Shown: positions 53,552 through 63,819 of the stretch, in pieces
Layout: every line of letters starts with the position of its first letter
Numbering within the stretch: the stretch's first letter is position 1
Source: an alpha proteobacterium BAL199
GTDB lineage: Bacteria; Pseudomonadota; Alphaproteobacteria; Thalassobaculales; Thalassobaculaceae
Direction: 5' to 3'
Assembly (NCBI GenBank): GCA_000171835.1
Contig: ABHC01000023.1
Span: 1 to 64,000, forward strand
DNA: 64,000 bases
Notes under the pieces: generated by a model
What the model saw: the letters and a program-made list of their open reading frames with translations, nothing else
What the model was told of the DNA's origin: nothing
Databases searched by the model: none
Position numbers and translations under genes: made by a program

Positions 53552-56266
53552 GTGCCGACTGTGAACGACCACGTCCTCAAGACCGATTCGGCCGATTCCG
53601 ACGCCGGCAGCGCGCCTTCCGACGAGGCCGGAGCGGCGCTGTCCGGGCTCAGCCCGATGCTCACGCAGTTCTTCCGGGTCAAGCAGGAACACCCGGATTG
53701 CCTGCTGTTCTACCGGATGGGCGACTTCTACGAGATGTTCTTCGAGGACGCGGTGGTGGCGGCCCAGGCGCTCGACATCACCCTGACCCGCCGGGGCCAG
53801 CACCAGGGCGAGCCGATTCCGATGTGCGGGGTGCCGCACCACGCCGCCGAGGGCTATCTCGCCCGGTTGATCCGCCAGGGCCATCGGGTCGCGGTGTGCG
53901 AGCAGATCGAGGATCCGGCGGAAGCCAAGAAGCGCGGGGGCAAGTCGGTGGTCCGGCGCGCCGTGGTGCGCATCGTTACCCCGGGTACGTTGACCGAGGA
54001 CAGCCTGCTCGACGCGCGCCGCAACAACTATCTGGCCGCTCTGTCCGAGGCAGGCGGGGCGCTTGGCCTTGCCTGGGTCGATATGTCGACCGGCGATTTC
54101 CAGGCCCAACCCGTCGATGCGCGCGGTCTCGAGGCGGCGCTGGCCCGTCTGGCGCCGGCGGAACTGCTGCTGCCGGAACGCCTGGAGAACCAGCCGGCAC
54201 TGGCCGATTGGCGGTCGGTCGCTGCGGCCCTGCCGGGCAGCCGGTTCGACAGCGAGAATGGCCGGCGACGGCTCGAAGCCCTGTATGGCGTGTCGGCCCT
54301 TGATGGGTTCGGCACGTTCGGCCGAGCCGAGCTGGGGGCGGCCGGCGCCCTGGTCGATTATCTGGAGCTGACCCAGAAGGGCAAGCTGCCGCGGCTCGGT
54401 GCGCTGCGGCGCTGGAGCCCGGGCGGGCTGATGGAGATCGACGCCGCCACCCGCCGGAACCTCGAACTCACCCGCACGCTGACCGGAGAACGCAAGGGCA
54501 GCGTGCTGGCGGTGCTCGACCGCACGGTGACCGGTGCCGGTGCCCGCCTGCTTGCCGCCCGTCTCGCGGCACCGCTGACCGATCCCGTGGCGATCGACCG
54601 ACGACTGGATGCGGTGACTTTTTTCGTGGAGTCATCACGATCCCGGAGCGACCTTCGGGAGATTCTGCGCTCGATTCCGGACGTCGACCGCGCGCTGTCG
54701 CGCCTGGCGCTCGAGCGCGGCGGGCCGAGAGACGTCGCGGCAATCCGCGACGCGCTGGCCGAGACCACGGCCGTACGCGCTGCGGTGGCCGGGTCCGTGG
54801 CGCTGACGGCCACACCCGACGCCGTGGTGGAGGCGCTGGAGGAACTTGGTGAGCACGAGGCCCTGGTCGCGATGCTCGGCCGGGCGCTGGCAGTGGATCT
54901 GCCGCTGCTGGCCCGCGACGGCGGTTTCGTGGCCGCAGGCTACGAGCCGGAACTCGATCGCCTGCGGGCGCTGCGTGATGAGAGCCGCCGGCTGATCGCC
55001 GCCCTGCAGGCGCGCTACGCCGCCGAGAGCGGCGTGGCCTCGCTGAAGGTCAAGCACAACAACGTGCTCGGTTACTTCGTTGAGGTAACGGCCGCCCACG
55101 CTGACAAGCTGATGGGCCGCGACGGCTTCATCCACCGCCAGACCATGGCCAACGCCGTGCGGTTCTCCACCGTCGAACTCGGCGAGTTGGAGCGCGAGGT
55201 GTCGACCGCCGCCGACAAGGCTCTGGCGCTGGAGCAGGAGGTGTTCCGCACCCTCGTCGCAGCGGTGCTGGAGCGAGCCGGGCCGATCGGCATGGCGGCG
55301 GCGGCGCTGGCCCGGCTGGATGTGTCGGCGGCGCTGGCCGAGCTGGCGGCAAGCCGCGATTGGTGCCGCCCGACCGTCGACGACGGCTTCGGCTTCGAGA
55401 TCGAGGCTGGCCGCCATCCGGTCGTCGAAGCAACTTTGCCGGAGGGGCCGTCGGCGTTCGTCGCCAACGATTGCCGGCTCACCCCGGAGGACCGGGTATG
55501 GCTGGTGACCGGGCCGAACATGGCCGGCAAGTCGACCTTCCTGCGTCAGAACGCCTTGATCGCGGTTCTCGCGCAAGCCGGCAGCTACGTGCCGTGCGCG
55601 CGGGCCAGCATCGGTGTGGTCGACCGGCTGTTCAGCCGGGTGGGTGCCGCCGACGATCTGGCGCGTGGTCGCTCCACCTTCATGGTCGAGATGGTGGAGA
55701 CCGCGGCGATCCTGAACCTGGCGGGGCCGCGGGCGCTGGTGATCCTGGATGAGATCGGCCGTGGAACGGCCACGTATGACGGGTTGTCGATCGCCTGGGC
55801 GACGGTGGAGAGCCTGCACGAGAGCAACCGCTGCCGCGCGCTGTTCGCCACCCACTATCACGAGTTGACGGCACTGGCCGATCGTCTGAGCGCGTTGTCC
55901 TGCCGCACCATGGCGGTCAAGGAATGGAAGGGCGACGTGGTATTCCTGCACGAGGTGATCGCCGGTGCTGCCGACCGCTCCTACGGCATCCACGTCGCCA
56001 AGCTTGCCGGCCTGCCGGCGGCGGTGGTGGCTCGGGCCGAGGAGGTCCTACACCGGCTGGAGAGCGGCGAGCAGGGGCCGGCGGCCCGCGACCTGATGGA
56101 TGACCTGCCGCTGTTCTCGGCGGCTCGGCCGGTATCCAAGGCGGCCGGACCAACGGGACCGAGCCCGGTGGAGGAGGCGCTGGGTGCGGTCAATCCTGAT
56201 GAGCTGACGCCTCGGCAGGCGCTGGAAACCTTGTACGCGCTGAAGGCCAAGCTGCCCGATCGGTGA
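53552..56266 (+). CDS. mutS: DNA mismatch repair protein MutS
   Basis: Mismatch sensor of the MutSL pathway. The mismatch-binding domain is [20 protein letters not shown] with the Phe-x-Glu motif near residues 52-62. The core and lever segments follow (about 270-590), then the ATPase with Walker [21 protein letters not shown] near 652-672, Walker [16 protein letters not shown] near 730 and [15 protein letters not shown]. Length is 904 residues. The first 40 residues are a variable acidic start; the GTG 53552 is uncertain and a GTG at 53561 is possible. Confidence 0.96.
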   Translation: MPTVNDHVLKTDSADSDAGSAPSDEAGAALSGLSPMLTQFFRVKQEHPDCLLFYRMGDFYEMFFEDAVVAAQALDITLTRRGQHQGEPIPMCGVPHHAAEGYLARLIRQGHRVAVCEQIEDPAEAKKRGGKSVVRRAVVRIVTPGTLTEDSLLDARRNNYLAALSEAGGALGLAWVDMSTGDFQAQPVDARGLEAALARLAPAELLLPERLENQPALADWRSVAAALPGSRFDSENGRRRLEALYGVSALDGFGTFGRAELGAAGALVDYLELTQKGKLPRLGALRRWSPGGLMEIDAATRRNLELTRTLTGERKGSVLAVLDRTVTGAGARLLAARLAAPLTDPVAIDRRLDAVTFFVESSRSRSDLREILRSIPDVDRALSRLALERGGPRDVAAIRDALAETTAVRAAVAGSVALTATPDAVVEALEELGEHEALVAMLGRALAVDLPLLARDGGFVAAGYEPELDRLRALRDESRRLIAALQARYAAESGVASLKVKHNNVLGYFVEVTAAHADKLMGRDGFIHRQTMANAVRFSTVELGELEREVSTAADKALALEQEVFRTLVAAVLERAGPIGMAAAALARLDVSAALAELAASRDWCRPTVDDGFGFEIEAGRHPVVEATLPEGPSAFVANDCRLTPEDRVWLVTGPNMAGKSTFLRQNALIAVLAQAGSYVPCARASIGVVDRLFSRVGAADDLARGRSTFMVEMVETAAILNLAGPRALVILDEIGRGTATYDGLSIAWATVESLHESNRCRALFATHYHELTALADRLSALSCRTMAVKEWKGDVVFLHEVIAGAADRSYGIHVAKLAGLPAAVVARAEEVLHRLESGEQGPAARDLMDDLPLFSAARPVSKAAGPTGPSPVEEALGAVNPDELTPRQALETLYALKAKLPDR

Positions 56267-56371
56267 ACCGCGCTTGTGGCGTTATGGCAGCGGCGGCCAT
56301 ATTGAACGGCACCTGGATCTCGCCCAAGCAAGATCGGCCGTCGGCGCACCGCCTCCGGACGGCACCTGCCC

Positions 56372-57550
56372 TCACACCACGTTGCGTTCCTTCAGCGGGC
56401 GCCCTTCCAATATCCGTTCGATTCCGAAACGGGTAAGGTCGATGCTGCGGAAGCCGTTGTGGGTGATCAGTTCCATGATGGCGCGGCCGGCGGCCGGGCT
56501 CTGTTGCAGGCCGTGGCCGGAGAACCCGGTGGCGAACAGCAGGTTGCCGATCGTCGGATGCCGGCCGATCACCGCGTTCTGGTCGAGGGCGTTGTAGTCG
56601 TATGGCCCGGCCCAGGCGCCGGTCAGCTTGATCGCCTCGAACGCCGGGATGCGGTGCGCCAGTGACGGCCAGACGGTCTCCTCGAACCAGCGCCAGTCGA
56701 CTTCGATCTCCCAGGTCTCCGGATCTTGGTCCTCGGGCGGCGACACGCCACACAGATAGCCGACGCCCTCGGGCCGCACATAGACGCCACTGGCATCGAT
56801 GGTCAGCGGCAGGCGCGGCGCCAGGGTTTCGCGGCAGGCAATCTGGTAGACCGTGCGGATGCGCGGGCCGACCGGCAAGTCGACTCCGGCCATTCCAGCC
56901 ACGGCGCCGGACCCGGCACCGGCGGCGATCAACACTGTTCCGCATTCGATCCGATCCCCGGAGGCCAAACGCACCGCCTCGACACCGGTGACGCCCCGTT
57001 CGATTCCCACCACCTCGTCGGTGCGGTACTCGGCACCGAGGGAACGGGCCTTGCGCTTCAGGGCCTGCAGCAAGGTGTTTGGGTCGATCCAGCCTTCGCC
57101 GCGTTCGCCCAGGGTCCCGGCGGCCAGCCCCTCGACGTTCATCCAGGGAAAGCGCTGCGCCAGGGCATCTGGCTCCAGCCAGGCGATCGCGGCGCCGGCC
57201 TGAGTCTGGACGGCGTGGTTCTCGGCTAGGATCGCCCGGCCTTCCTCGGATGCCAGAAACAGGTAGCCGCCCTCGACGAATCCGACATCCGGTGCCTCGT
57301 CATCAACCGCCAGCAGGTTGCCGATCCGGCCGATGAAGTCACGGGCGAACAGTCCGATTTCCACGTTTTCACGGATTGAAAACTGCTGACGGATGCCGCC
57401 GACCGACAACGGCGTGGAAGCCCGGGCGTAGGTCTGGTCGCGCTCGACCACGACGACGCTGCCGCCGAAGCCGGATTCCGCCGCCAGAAAATAGGCGGCA
57501 GACGAGCCGACCGCCCCGCCACCCACGATCACTACGTCTGCCTTGGTCAT
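56372..57550 (-). CDS. FAD-dependent oxidoreductase (DAO family)
   Basis: A glycine/D-amino-acid-oxidase-fold flavoenzyme of 392 residues. The FAD-binding start is DVVIVGGGAVGSSAAYFLAA (residues 5-24), followed by VVERDQTYARASTPLSVGGI and SIRENVEIGLF. The C-terminal half has GVSPPEDQDPETWEIEVD, GAWAGPYDYNALDQNAVIGR and FATGFSGHGLQQSPAAGRAI, typical of FOXRED1-like relatives. Substrate unknown (amino acid, sarcosine-like or similar). ATG 57550 is chosen over a GTG four codons earlier. It is convergent with mutS and divergent from glnD. Confidence 0.88.
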   Translation of the reverse strand: MTKADVVIVGGGAVGSSAAYFLAAESGFGGSVVVVERDQTYARASTPLSVGGIRQQFSIRENVEIGLFARDFIGRIGNLLAVDDEAPDVGFVEGGYLFLASEEGRAILAENHAVQTQAGAAIAWLEPDALAQRFPWMNVEGLAAGTLGERGEGWIDPNTLLQALKRKARSLGAEYRTDEVVGIERGVTGVEAVRLASGDRIECGTVLIAAGAGSGAVAGMAGVDLPVGPRIRTVYQIACRETLAPRLPLTIDASGVYVRPEGVGYLCGVSPPEDQDPETWEIEVDWRWFEETVWPSLAHRIPAFEAIKLTGAWAGPYDYNALDQNAVIGRHPTIGNLLFATGFSGHGLQQSPAAGRAIMELITHNGFRSIDLTRFGIERILEGRPLKERNVV

Positions 57551-57706
57551 GTCCGCCTGCACTCGGTTTGCGTCTTCCGGAAAGCTGGAGCCTCGGGGAT
57601 TTGCCGGATGACCGCAAGCACAGCCACGGCAGCCGCCGGCCTCCTCCCCGCGTGACGACGACTTGCCATAGCCTTATGCTCCGCGGACCGAATCGCCGGA
57701 GGAGAC

Positions 57707-60544
57707 ATGGTCGCGATCGAACTGGCGTCCGGAACGGATGAGCCGAACGAAGCCGACATTGGACTCGTCGATCTCGACGGCCTCGGTGTTGTCCGCAAGC
57801 GCGTTCCGAACTCGAAAGCGATCTGTGACGTCGCAGCCCTTACGGTTGCCATCGAGGTGATCGCACGGGGCGACGGCGACGCGGTTCAGCGCCGGGCAGA
57901 CGTTCTGGCTCGCCTCAAGGAAGCGCTGGCCGACGGCAGCGCTGAGGTCCGCCGACGGTTCGAAGCGACTAACGACGGAGCGGCCTGCGTCCGCCAGAAC
58001 GCCTGGCTGATGGACCAGTTGATCGAGGCGGCTGCGAAACTGGCGACCGAGTACGAGTTCCCGGCAACCAATCCGACGACGTCGGAGCGCATCGCCATTG
58101 CCGCCGTCGGCGGGTATGGGCGCAGCGAGATGGCGCCGCAATCCGACGTCGACCTGCTGTTCCTGCGCCCCTACAAGCAGACGCCGCGCGGCGAGCAGAT
58201 CGTCGAGTATCTGCTGTACCTGCTCTGGGATCTCGGCCTGAAAGTCGGCCACGCGACCCGGTCCTGCGACGACTGCATTCGCCAAGCCAAGGCCGATGTC
58301 ACGATCCGGACATCGCTGCTGGAGTCGCGCTTCCTGTGGGGTGACGCCGAGCTCTACGGTGAGTTGCGTCAGATGTTCTACAAGGACATTGCGACCGGTT
58401 CGCCGCTGGGCTTCGTGGAAGCCAAGCTCCAGGAATCCGATGATCGGCACCGCCGACTCGGCGATTCACGTTATGTCGTCGAACCGAACATCAAGGACGG
58501 CAAGGGCGGGCTGCGCGACCTGCATACTCTGTTCTGGATCGGCAAGTACGTGTACCGGGTCGACGAGGTGATCCGGCTGGTCGACCGGGGCGTGCTGACG
58601 CTCGGCGAGGCCCGGCGTTTCGCCAAGGCGCAGAAGCTGCTGTGGACGATCCGCTGCCACCTGCACTATCTCGCTGGGCGCCCGGAGGAGCGGCTGACCT
58701 TCGAGATGCAGCCGGTGATCGCCGAGCGGCTCGGCTATACCGACCATGCCGGCGCGGTCGCGGTCGAGCGCTTCATGAAGCACTACTACCTGACCGCCAA
58801 GACTGTGGGCGATCTGACACGAATCTTCTGTGCCGCGATCGAAGCCCAGCACAAGCGCCGTCGGCCTTGGGTGCGGCTTGCCCGGCTGATGGTCGAGGAG
58901 CGGTTCGGCGACTTCAAGATCGAATCCGACCGCATTACCGTGCTCAACGACGAAGCTTTCGCCCGTGATCCGGTCAACATCATCCGGCTGTTTCACGAGG
59001 CGTTGACCCGAAACGCCATGGTGCATCCGCACGCCCTGCGGCTGATCACCCAGAACCTGCACCGAATCGACGCAGATCTGCGGAAGGACTCGGCGGCCAA
59101 CGCTCTGTTCTTGGAGATTCTGGCTGGCCGCAAGAACCCCGCACCGACCTTGCGGCGGATGAGCGAGGCCCGAGTGTTGGGCAAGTTCGTGCCGGATTTC
59201 GGCCGGGTGGTCGCGCAGATGCAGTTCGACATGTACCACCTGTACACCGTCGACGAGCACACCCTGGTCTGCTTGTCGGTGCTGCACGCGATTGAGGCCG
59301 GGGAGCTGAAGGAGATCGCGCCGATCGCCACCGAGGTGGTGCACAAGGTGCTGTCGCGCCGGGCGTTGTACGTGGCGATGTTCCTGCACGACATCGCCAA
59401 GGGACGCGGCGGCGATCATTCGATCCTGGGTGAGCGGGTGGCGCGCCGGCTGTGCCCGCGACTCGGGATGACCGAGGAGGAGACCGACACGGTCGCCTGG
59501 CTGGTGCGCTGGCACTTGCTGATGTCGAACACCGCCTTCAAGCGCGACGTCAACGACCCCAAGACGGTCGAGGACTTCGTCAAGATCGTACAGTCGCCGG
59601 AACGCCTGCGGCTGCTGCTGGTCCTGACCGTGGCCGACATCCGAGGCGTCGGGCCGCATGTCTGGAACGGCTGGAAGGCGCAGCTGCTGCGCGACCTTTA
59701 CTACCGGACCGAGGAAGCGCTGTCTGGCGATTCGGCACGGCGCGGCACGGCGGCCCGGATCGAGGCCGCCAAGCGCCGGTTGGCCGACGCCTTGCTGGAT
59801 TGGAGTGAAACCGAAGTCGAGGCTCATACCGCACTCGGCTACCCGGCCTATTGGTTGGCTTTCGACACCGAGACCCACGCACGGCAAGCCCGTCTGGTAC
59901 GCGAAGCCACCCGCGACGACGCCCATCTGGCGGTCGACACCCGCATCGACGCGGCGCGCGCCGTCACCGAGGTGACGGTCTACGCAACCGACCACCCTGG
60001 CCTGTTCTCACGGATTTCAGGTGCGATGGCGGCGACCGGCGCCAACGTCGTGGATGCCCGGATCTTCACGCTATCCAACGGGATGGCGCTTGACACGTTC
60101 CTGATCCAGGACGAGGACCGTCTGGCCTTTGATCGGCCCGACCGGATCGCCAAGCTGGTGTCGGCGATCGAGCGGGCGCTGAGCGGCGCCTTGCGGGTCG
60201 ACAAAGCGCTGGAGGCGCGCAAACCGACGCTGGGCGGGCGTACCCGAGCTCTGAAGATCCCGCCGCGCGTGCTGATCGACAACAAGGCCAGCGTCACCCA
60301 CACGGTGGTCGAGGTGAACGGGCGCGACGAGCCGGGCGTGCTCTGGCGGATGACCCGGGCGCTCGCCGGCGTCGGCGTGCAGATCCATTCGGCGTCGATC
60401 TCGACCTATGGCGAGCGGTTCGTCGACGTGTTCTATCTGAAGGACGTGTTTGGCCTGAAGGTCGACAGCAAGTCCAAGCTGGAGGACATCCGGCGCGCCC
60501 TGATGAAGGCTCTGGGCGCCGCCGAGGCAAAGAAGGCGGCCTGA
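57707..60544 (+). CDS. glnD: Bifunctional uridylyltransferase/uridylyl-removing enzyme
   Basis: Nitrogen sensor that uridylylates PII proteins when glutamine is low and removes UMP when it is high. The nucleotidyltransferase site is GGYGRSEMAPQSDVDLLFL at about 134-152, the HD hydrolase site MFLHDIAKGRGGDHSILG near 557-575, and two ACT glutamine-binding domains start near 755 (VTVYATDHPGLFSRISGAMA) and 865 (VEVNGRDEPGVLWRMTRALA). GGAGGAG precedes the ATG. Length 945 residues. Its last 112 bp overlap, in antisense, the end of the fkbM gene. Confidence 0.97.
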   Translation: MVAIELASGTDEPNEADIGLVDLDGLGVVRKRVPNSKAICDVAALTVAIEVIARGDGDAVQRRADVLARLKEALADGSAEVRRRFEATNDGAACVRQNAWLMDQLIEAAAKLATEYEFPATNPTTSERIAIAAVGGYGRSEMAPQSDVDLLFLRPYKQTPRGEQIVEYLLYLLWDLGLKVGHATRSCDDCIRQAKADVTIRTSLLESRFLWGDAELYGELRQMFYKDIATGSPLGFVEAKLQESDDRHRRLGDSRYVVEPNIKDGKGGLRDLHTLFWIGKYVYRVDEVIRLVDRGVLTLGEARRFAKAQKLLWTIRCHLHYLAGRPEERLTFEMQPVIAERLGYTDHAGAVAVERFMKHYYLTAKTVGDLTRIFCAAIEAQHKRRRPWVRLARLMVEERFGDFKIESDRITVLNDEAFARDPVNIIRLFHEALTRNAMVHPHALRLITQNLHRIDADLRKDSAANALFLEILAGRKNPAPTLRRMSEARVLGKFVPDFGRVVAQMQFDMYHLYTVDEHTLVCLSVLHAIEAGELKEIAPIATEVVHKVLSRRALYVAMFLHDIAKGRGGDHSILGERVARRLCPRLGMTEEETDTVAWLVRWHLLMSNTAFKRDVNDPKTVEDFVKIVQSPERLRLLLVLTVADIRGVGPHVWNGWKAQLLRDLYYRTEEALSGDSARRGTAARIEAAKRRLADALLDWSETEVEAHTALGYPAYWLAFDTETHARQARLVREATRDDAHLAVDTRIDAARAVTEVTVYATDHPGLFSRISGAMAATGANVVDARIFTLSNGMALDTFLIQDEDRLAFDRPDRIAKLVSAIERALSGALRVDKALEARKPTLGGRTRALKIPPRVLIDNKASVTHTVVEVNGRDEPGVLWRMTRALAGVGVQIHSASISTYGERFVDVFYLKDVFGLKVDSKSKLEDIRRALMKALGAAEAKKAA

Positions 60545-61254
60545 CTGGCCCCTAGACCGTTAATCGGATTCGTTGCTGAGTAGAATAATGGCGTTCCTGC
60601 GCGACGCATGGCGGCATGGTCGGGCGCACCGGGCATAAGGTTCGACCGGTCCAGGGCGACGAGCACCAGTTCGCCATCATCGCGGCGGCCGATGCCGCGC
60701 ACTGTTGGAAAATGGAGTTTCAACCGGTCAATGACCGCGCGTTGATGGCCGGCCGGGACGACCGGCTCACCGAACACCTCTACATATCCGGCGCGTGGTG
60801 GCCGAGTTGCCAGCGTCTGGGTGGCGCCGTCCAGAAACGCGAGCTCGCTGCCTTCGATATCGATCTTCCAGAAGGTCGTCGGGAAGATCGCCATTGAGTC
60901 GAGCTGTCGGACCAGAACAGTGCTCTGCCGCAGTGAAACGTGTCGCGCCGCCGACCGATGGCGTGCAAAGTGGGCGTTGATGGAACTAGCGCCACGAGCA
61001 TCGGAGGGTTCGTAGAACGGCGCGGCTTCGTCCCGGTCGCCCAGCGCGGTTGGGATGACGACCACTCGGTGGTCGTCCCTGAAACGCGTCCTGATCGACT
61101 GGAACGACTCGGGATGAGGCTCGAAGCTGAGCACTGAACGTGCCCCGCACTCGAGGAAGTTCTGGATCGTGTTGCCAAAATTCGAACCGACGTCGAGGAC
61201 CCGCTCCCCGGGAAGGCAAAAGCGGCGGGCAAGAAGCACATCAATATTTAACAT
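60433..61254 (-). CDS. FkbM-family methyltransferase
   Basis: A SAM-dependent methyltransferase of 273 residues. The SAM-binding motif VLDVGSNFGNTIQNFLECGA is near 19-38, followed by VLSFEPHPESF, and the family signature WKIDIEGSELAFLDGA near 129-144. The last 37 residues are translated from DNA antisense to the end of glnD and are not FkbM-like, so the gene probably lost its own stop. GAGG lies 4 nt before the ATG. FkbM proteins methylate polyketides, glycans or sugars; no partner gene is adjacent, so the substrate is unknown. Confidence 0.83.
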   Translation of the reverse strand: MLNIDVLLARRFCLPGERVLDVGSNFGNTIQNFLECGARSVLSFEPHPESFQSIRTRFRDDHRVVVIPTALGDRDEAAPFYEPSDARGASSINAHFARHRSAARHVSLRQSTVLVRQLDSMAIFPTTFWKIDIEGSELAFLDGATQTLATRPPRAGYVEVFGEPVVPAGHQRAVIDRLKLHFPTVRGIGRRDDGELVLVALDRSNLMPGAPDHAAMRRAGTPLFYSATNPINGLGASQAAFFASAAPRAFIRARRMSSSLDLLSTFRPNTSFR

Positions 61255-61391
61255 TCGGCCTCAGAATATGGTGGTGCGGCTCGACACCGTGCCGGGCACT
61301 GGGCCGGAATCACTGTGGACGACCGTCGCCATTGTAACGTCTTGATCCTAGCCTATCCGACCGCTCCCGAATCGCGTAGACCCTCGGTCCC

Positions 61392-62939
61392 ATGTCCCTT
61401 GTCCGCGCCATCGCCACCGTCGGCGGCTTCACTCTGGTCAGCCGGGTCACCGGGTTCGTGCGCGACATTCTGATCGCGGCGATCCTGGGCGCCGGGCCGA
61501 TCGCCGACGCTTTCTTCGTGGCCTTCAAGCTGCCGAACTTCTTCCGCCGACTCACCGGCGAGGGCGCACTGACCGTCGCCTTCGTCCCGATGTTCGCCGG
61601 TTCGCTCGAAACCGACGGCCGCAAGCTCGCCCTGGCCTTCGCGTCCGAGGTTCAGGCGGTCCTGCTGGCCGGACTGGTGGCGTTCCTGCTGGCGGTCGAG
61701 ATCTTCATGCCGTGGGCGATGCTGGTGCTGGCGCCAGGCTTTGCCGATGACCCGGAGCGCTTCGAGTTGGCGGTCGAGTTGACCCGCATCACCTTCCCGT
61801 ACCTGCCGCTCATCTCGCTGGTGGCGCTGTGGGGCGGCATCCTGAACAGTCTGGACAAGTTCTGGGCGATGGCGGCCGCGCCGATCCTGCTGAACCTGAC
61901 CCTCATTGCCGCCCTGGTCCTGGTGGCCGATCGGACTCCGACACCGGGTCATGCCCTGGCCTGGGGCGTGTCGTTTGCCGGCGTTGCGCAGGCGGTGTTC
62001 CTGGCCGAGGTCTGCCGGCGGGCTGGCGCCCTGCCGCAGTTCCGCCGGCCGCGGCTGACTCCGGAGGTGCGCCGGTTGCTGAAGCTGATGCTGCCGGCGG
62101 CGTTCGGGGCGGGGGTGGTGCAGGTCAACCTGCTGATCGATGTGATGCTGGCGTCGCTGCTGCCGACCGGGTCGGTGTCGTTCCTGTATTACGCCGACCG
62201 GGTGGTGCAGCTTCCGTTGGGCGTGGTTGGTGTGGCGATCGGCACGGCCTTGCTGCCGATCCTGGCTCGACAGATTCGATCGGGAAACGAAACGGAAGCC
62301 GGCAACACCCAAAACCGGGCGATCGAGATGGGCCTGCTGCTGACCTTGCCCGCGGCGGCGGCATTGGCGGTGATTGCCGATCCGCTGACCGCGGTGCTGT
62401 TCGAGCGCGGCCGTTTCGTGGCGTCCGACGGTGACGCGACCGCTGCGGCGATGGCGGCGTTCGCCGCCGGCTTGCCGGCGTTCGTGCTGATCAAGGCGTT
62501 CCAGCCAGGGTTCTTCGCGCGGCATGACACCGCGACCCCGGTCAAGATCGCGATTGTCGGGGTGGTGGCGAATTTGGCCTTCAATCTCGTCCTGATGCCG
62601 CTGTTCGCCCATGTCGGGATCGCGCTGGCCACCACCCTGGCCGCGTGGCTGAACGCTGGTTTGCTGGCGTGGTTGCTGGCCCGGCGCGGGCATTTCCGAC
62701 CGGACCGGCGGCTGCGCGACCGGGGCTTGCGGATCGCCGCGGCGGTGTTGGTGATGGCGGTGGCGGTGTGGGCCTCGGCGCGTGCTTTGGAGCCGTGGCT
62801 GACCGCCGGGACCGTGTCCGGGGCAGGTGCGCTGGCGGCGGTCATCGGGATCGGGGTCGTCGTCTACGCGGTCTGCTGCACACTGCTCGGCGCCGCCCGT
62901 CCGGCAGAGTTGAAGGCGGCCATGCGGCGGCGTAGCTGA
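61392..62939 (+). CDS. murJ: Lipid II flippase MurJ
   Basis: Membrane protein of 515 residues that moves lipid II across the inner membrane. The start MSLVRAIATVGGFTLVSRVT and GFVRDILIAAILGAGPIADA are typical, followed by KLPNFFRRLTGEGALTVAF near 53-71. About 14 hydrophobic segments are seen along the whole length; LPTGSVSFLYYADRVVQLPL near 257 and RGRFVASDGDATAAAMAAFA near 340 are conserved. It lies between the FkbM gene and the PP2C-like gene, and belongs to the mutS-glnD-murJ-trpS region. Confidence 0.96.
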   Translation: MSLVRAIATVGGFTLVSRVTGFVRDILIAAILGAGPIADAFFVAFKLPNFFRRLTGEGALTVAFVPMFAGSLETDGRKLALAFASEVQAVLLAGLVAFLLAVEIFMPWAMLVLAPGFADDPERFELAVELTRITFPYLPLISLVALWGGILNSLDKFWAMAAAPILLNLTLIAALVLVADRTPTPGHALAWGVSFAGVAQAVFLAEVCRRAGALPQFRRPRLTPEVRRLLKLMLPAAFGAGVVQVNLLIDVMLASLLPTGSVSFLYYADRVVQLPLGVVGVAIGTALLPILARQIRSGNETEAGNTQNRAIEMGLLLTLPAAAALAVIADPLTAVLFERGRFVASDGDATAAAMAAFAAGLPAFVLIKAFQPGFFARHDTATPVKIAIVGVVANLAFNLVLMPLFAHVGIALATTLAAWLNAGLLAWLLARRGHFRPDRRLRDRGLRIAAAVLVMAVAVWASARALEPWLTAGTVSGAGALAAVIGIGVVVYAVCCTLLGAARPAELKAAMRRRS

Positions 62940-62942
62940 CGC

Positions 62943-63770
62943 TCAGGTTACCTCCAGGAGCAGGGCAGCGGCGTCGTCGGAGGTCTTGAACCGGCCGAAG
63001 CGAACGTCGTCGCTGGCATCGGCCTCGAAGCCTCGCAATTCAGTAATCAAAGACGTCACCCCACAATCCAGCGCCGCCCGAATCAATCCGTCATCGTCGT
63101 ACAGATCGTACATGTCGGTCAGGCGGTAGAAGCCGTCTGTGCACAAAAGGATCCGCGTTCCCGGCGGCGCTTCAATCGTGCGGATGTCCAACCTCGGCAC
63201 CGCCTCGCGATGCACGCTCAGTACCGGATAGCCGTCCGGACGGTTCATCATCGCGCGCTGTGCCCGCAGCACTGCTGGGATGTCGGCGCCGGCGGCGATG
63301 AGCGTCCGGGCTTGAACCTGCTCGTTCAACCGGGGCGGTGCCTTCTCGACGGCAAAACCGGTCCCAGATGGCGGCAGCACGATCGCGGTGCAATCCGGGT
63401 ATGCTGCCAGGATCAATCGTTGCGCTTGTGGTTCGAGATGCACCCAGGTGAGGGCGGCGCTCGGCATGTCGCCGGGCGGGATGTCGGCAATGGTTCGTCC
63501 GGTACGCAGTTCGACCCGTTGCCGCAGGTCGCCGATCAGTGCGCCGACTACATCGGCGGGAGCGCCCTTGGGCAAGTCCCGGAGCAGCGCATCGGCCGTG
63601 TCGGCGAACCAGAAGGCGTCGCTCGGCGCCTCGGGAAACAGCCGGGTTGCGCAGACGTCGGTGGCGCCGTCCAGCACCCAGGCGATGCCTTCGTCCGTGC
63701 GATGCCCGACCCGATCCTCGGAATCTCGGCCCTTGCCGGGATCGTCCGCCTGATCGAGCGCGGTCAGCAT
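62943..63770 (-). CDS. PP2C-like protein phosphatase
   Basis: A 275-residue protein with a degenerate PP2C (PPM) fold. The metal-binding motifs are seen: SEDRVGHR and WVLDGATDV near 17-40, TRILLCTDGFYRLTDMYDLY near 210-230 and TSDDAAALLLE at the end. There is no membrane or sensor domain. A plausible role is dephosphorylation of Ser/Thr proteins, but no kinase gene adjoins. It is convergent with murJ (3 bp apart) and divergent from trpS. Confidence 0.83.
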   Translation of the reverse strand: MLTALDQADDPGKGRDSEDRVGHRTDEGIAWVLDGATDVCATRLFPEAPSDAFWFADTADALLRDLPKGAPADVVGALIGDLRQRVELRTGRTIADIPPGDMPSAALTWVHLEPQAQRLILAAYPDCTAIVLPPSGTGFAVEKAPPRLNEQVQARTLIAAGADIPAVLRAQRAMMNRPDGYPVLSVHREAVPRLDIRTIEAPPGTRILLCTDGFYRLTDMYDLYDDDGLIRAALDCGVTSLITELRGFEADASDDVRFGRFKTSDDAAALLLEVT

Positions 63771-63819
63771 GGTTTGGGGTCTCCGTTGGTCCCGGATGGC
63801 TCTGTGCGTTGCGACACGC

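Noticed and set aside
58466-59995. 509-codon minus-strand frame opposite glnD
   Set aside because: Antisense shadow of glnD with no recognisable domain.
61353-62693. 446-codon minus-strand frame opposite murJ
   Set aside because: Antisense shadow of murJ, Gln/Arg/His-rich, no motif.
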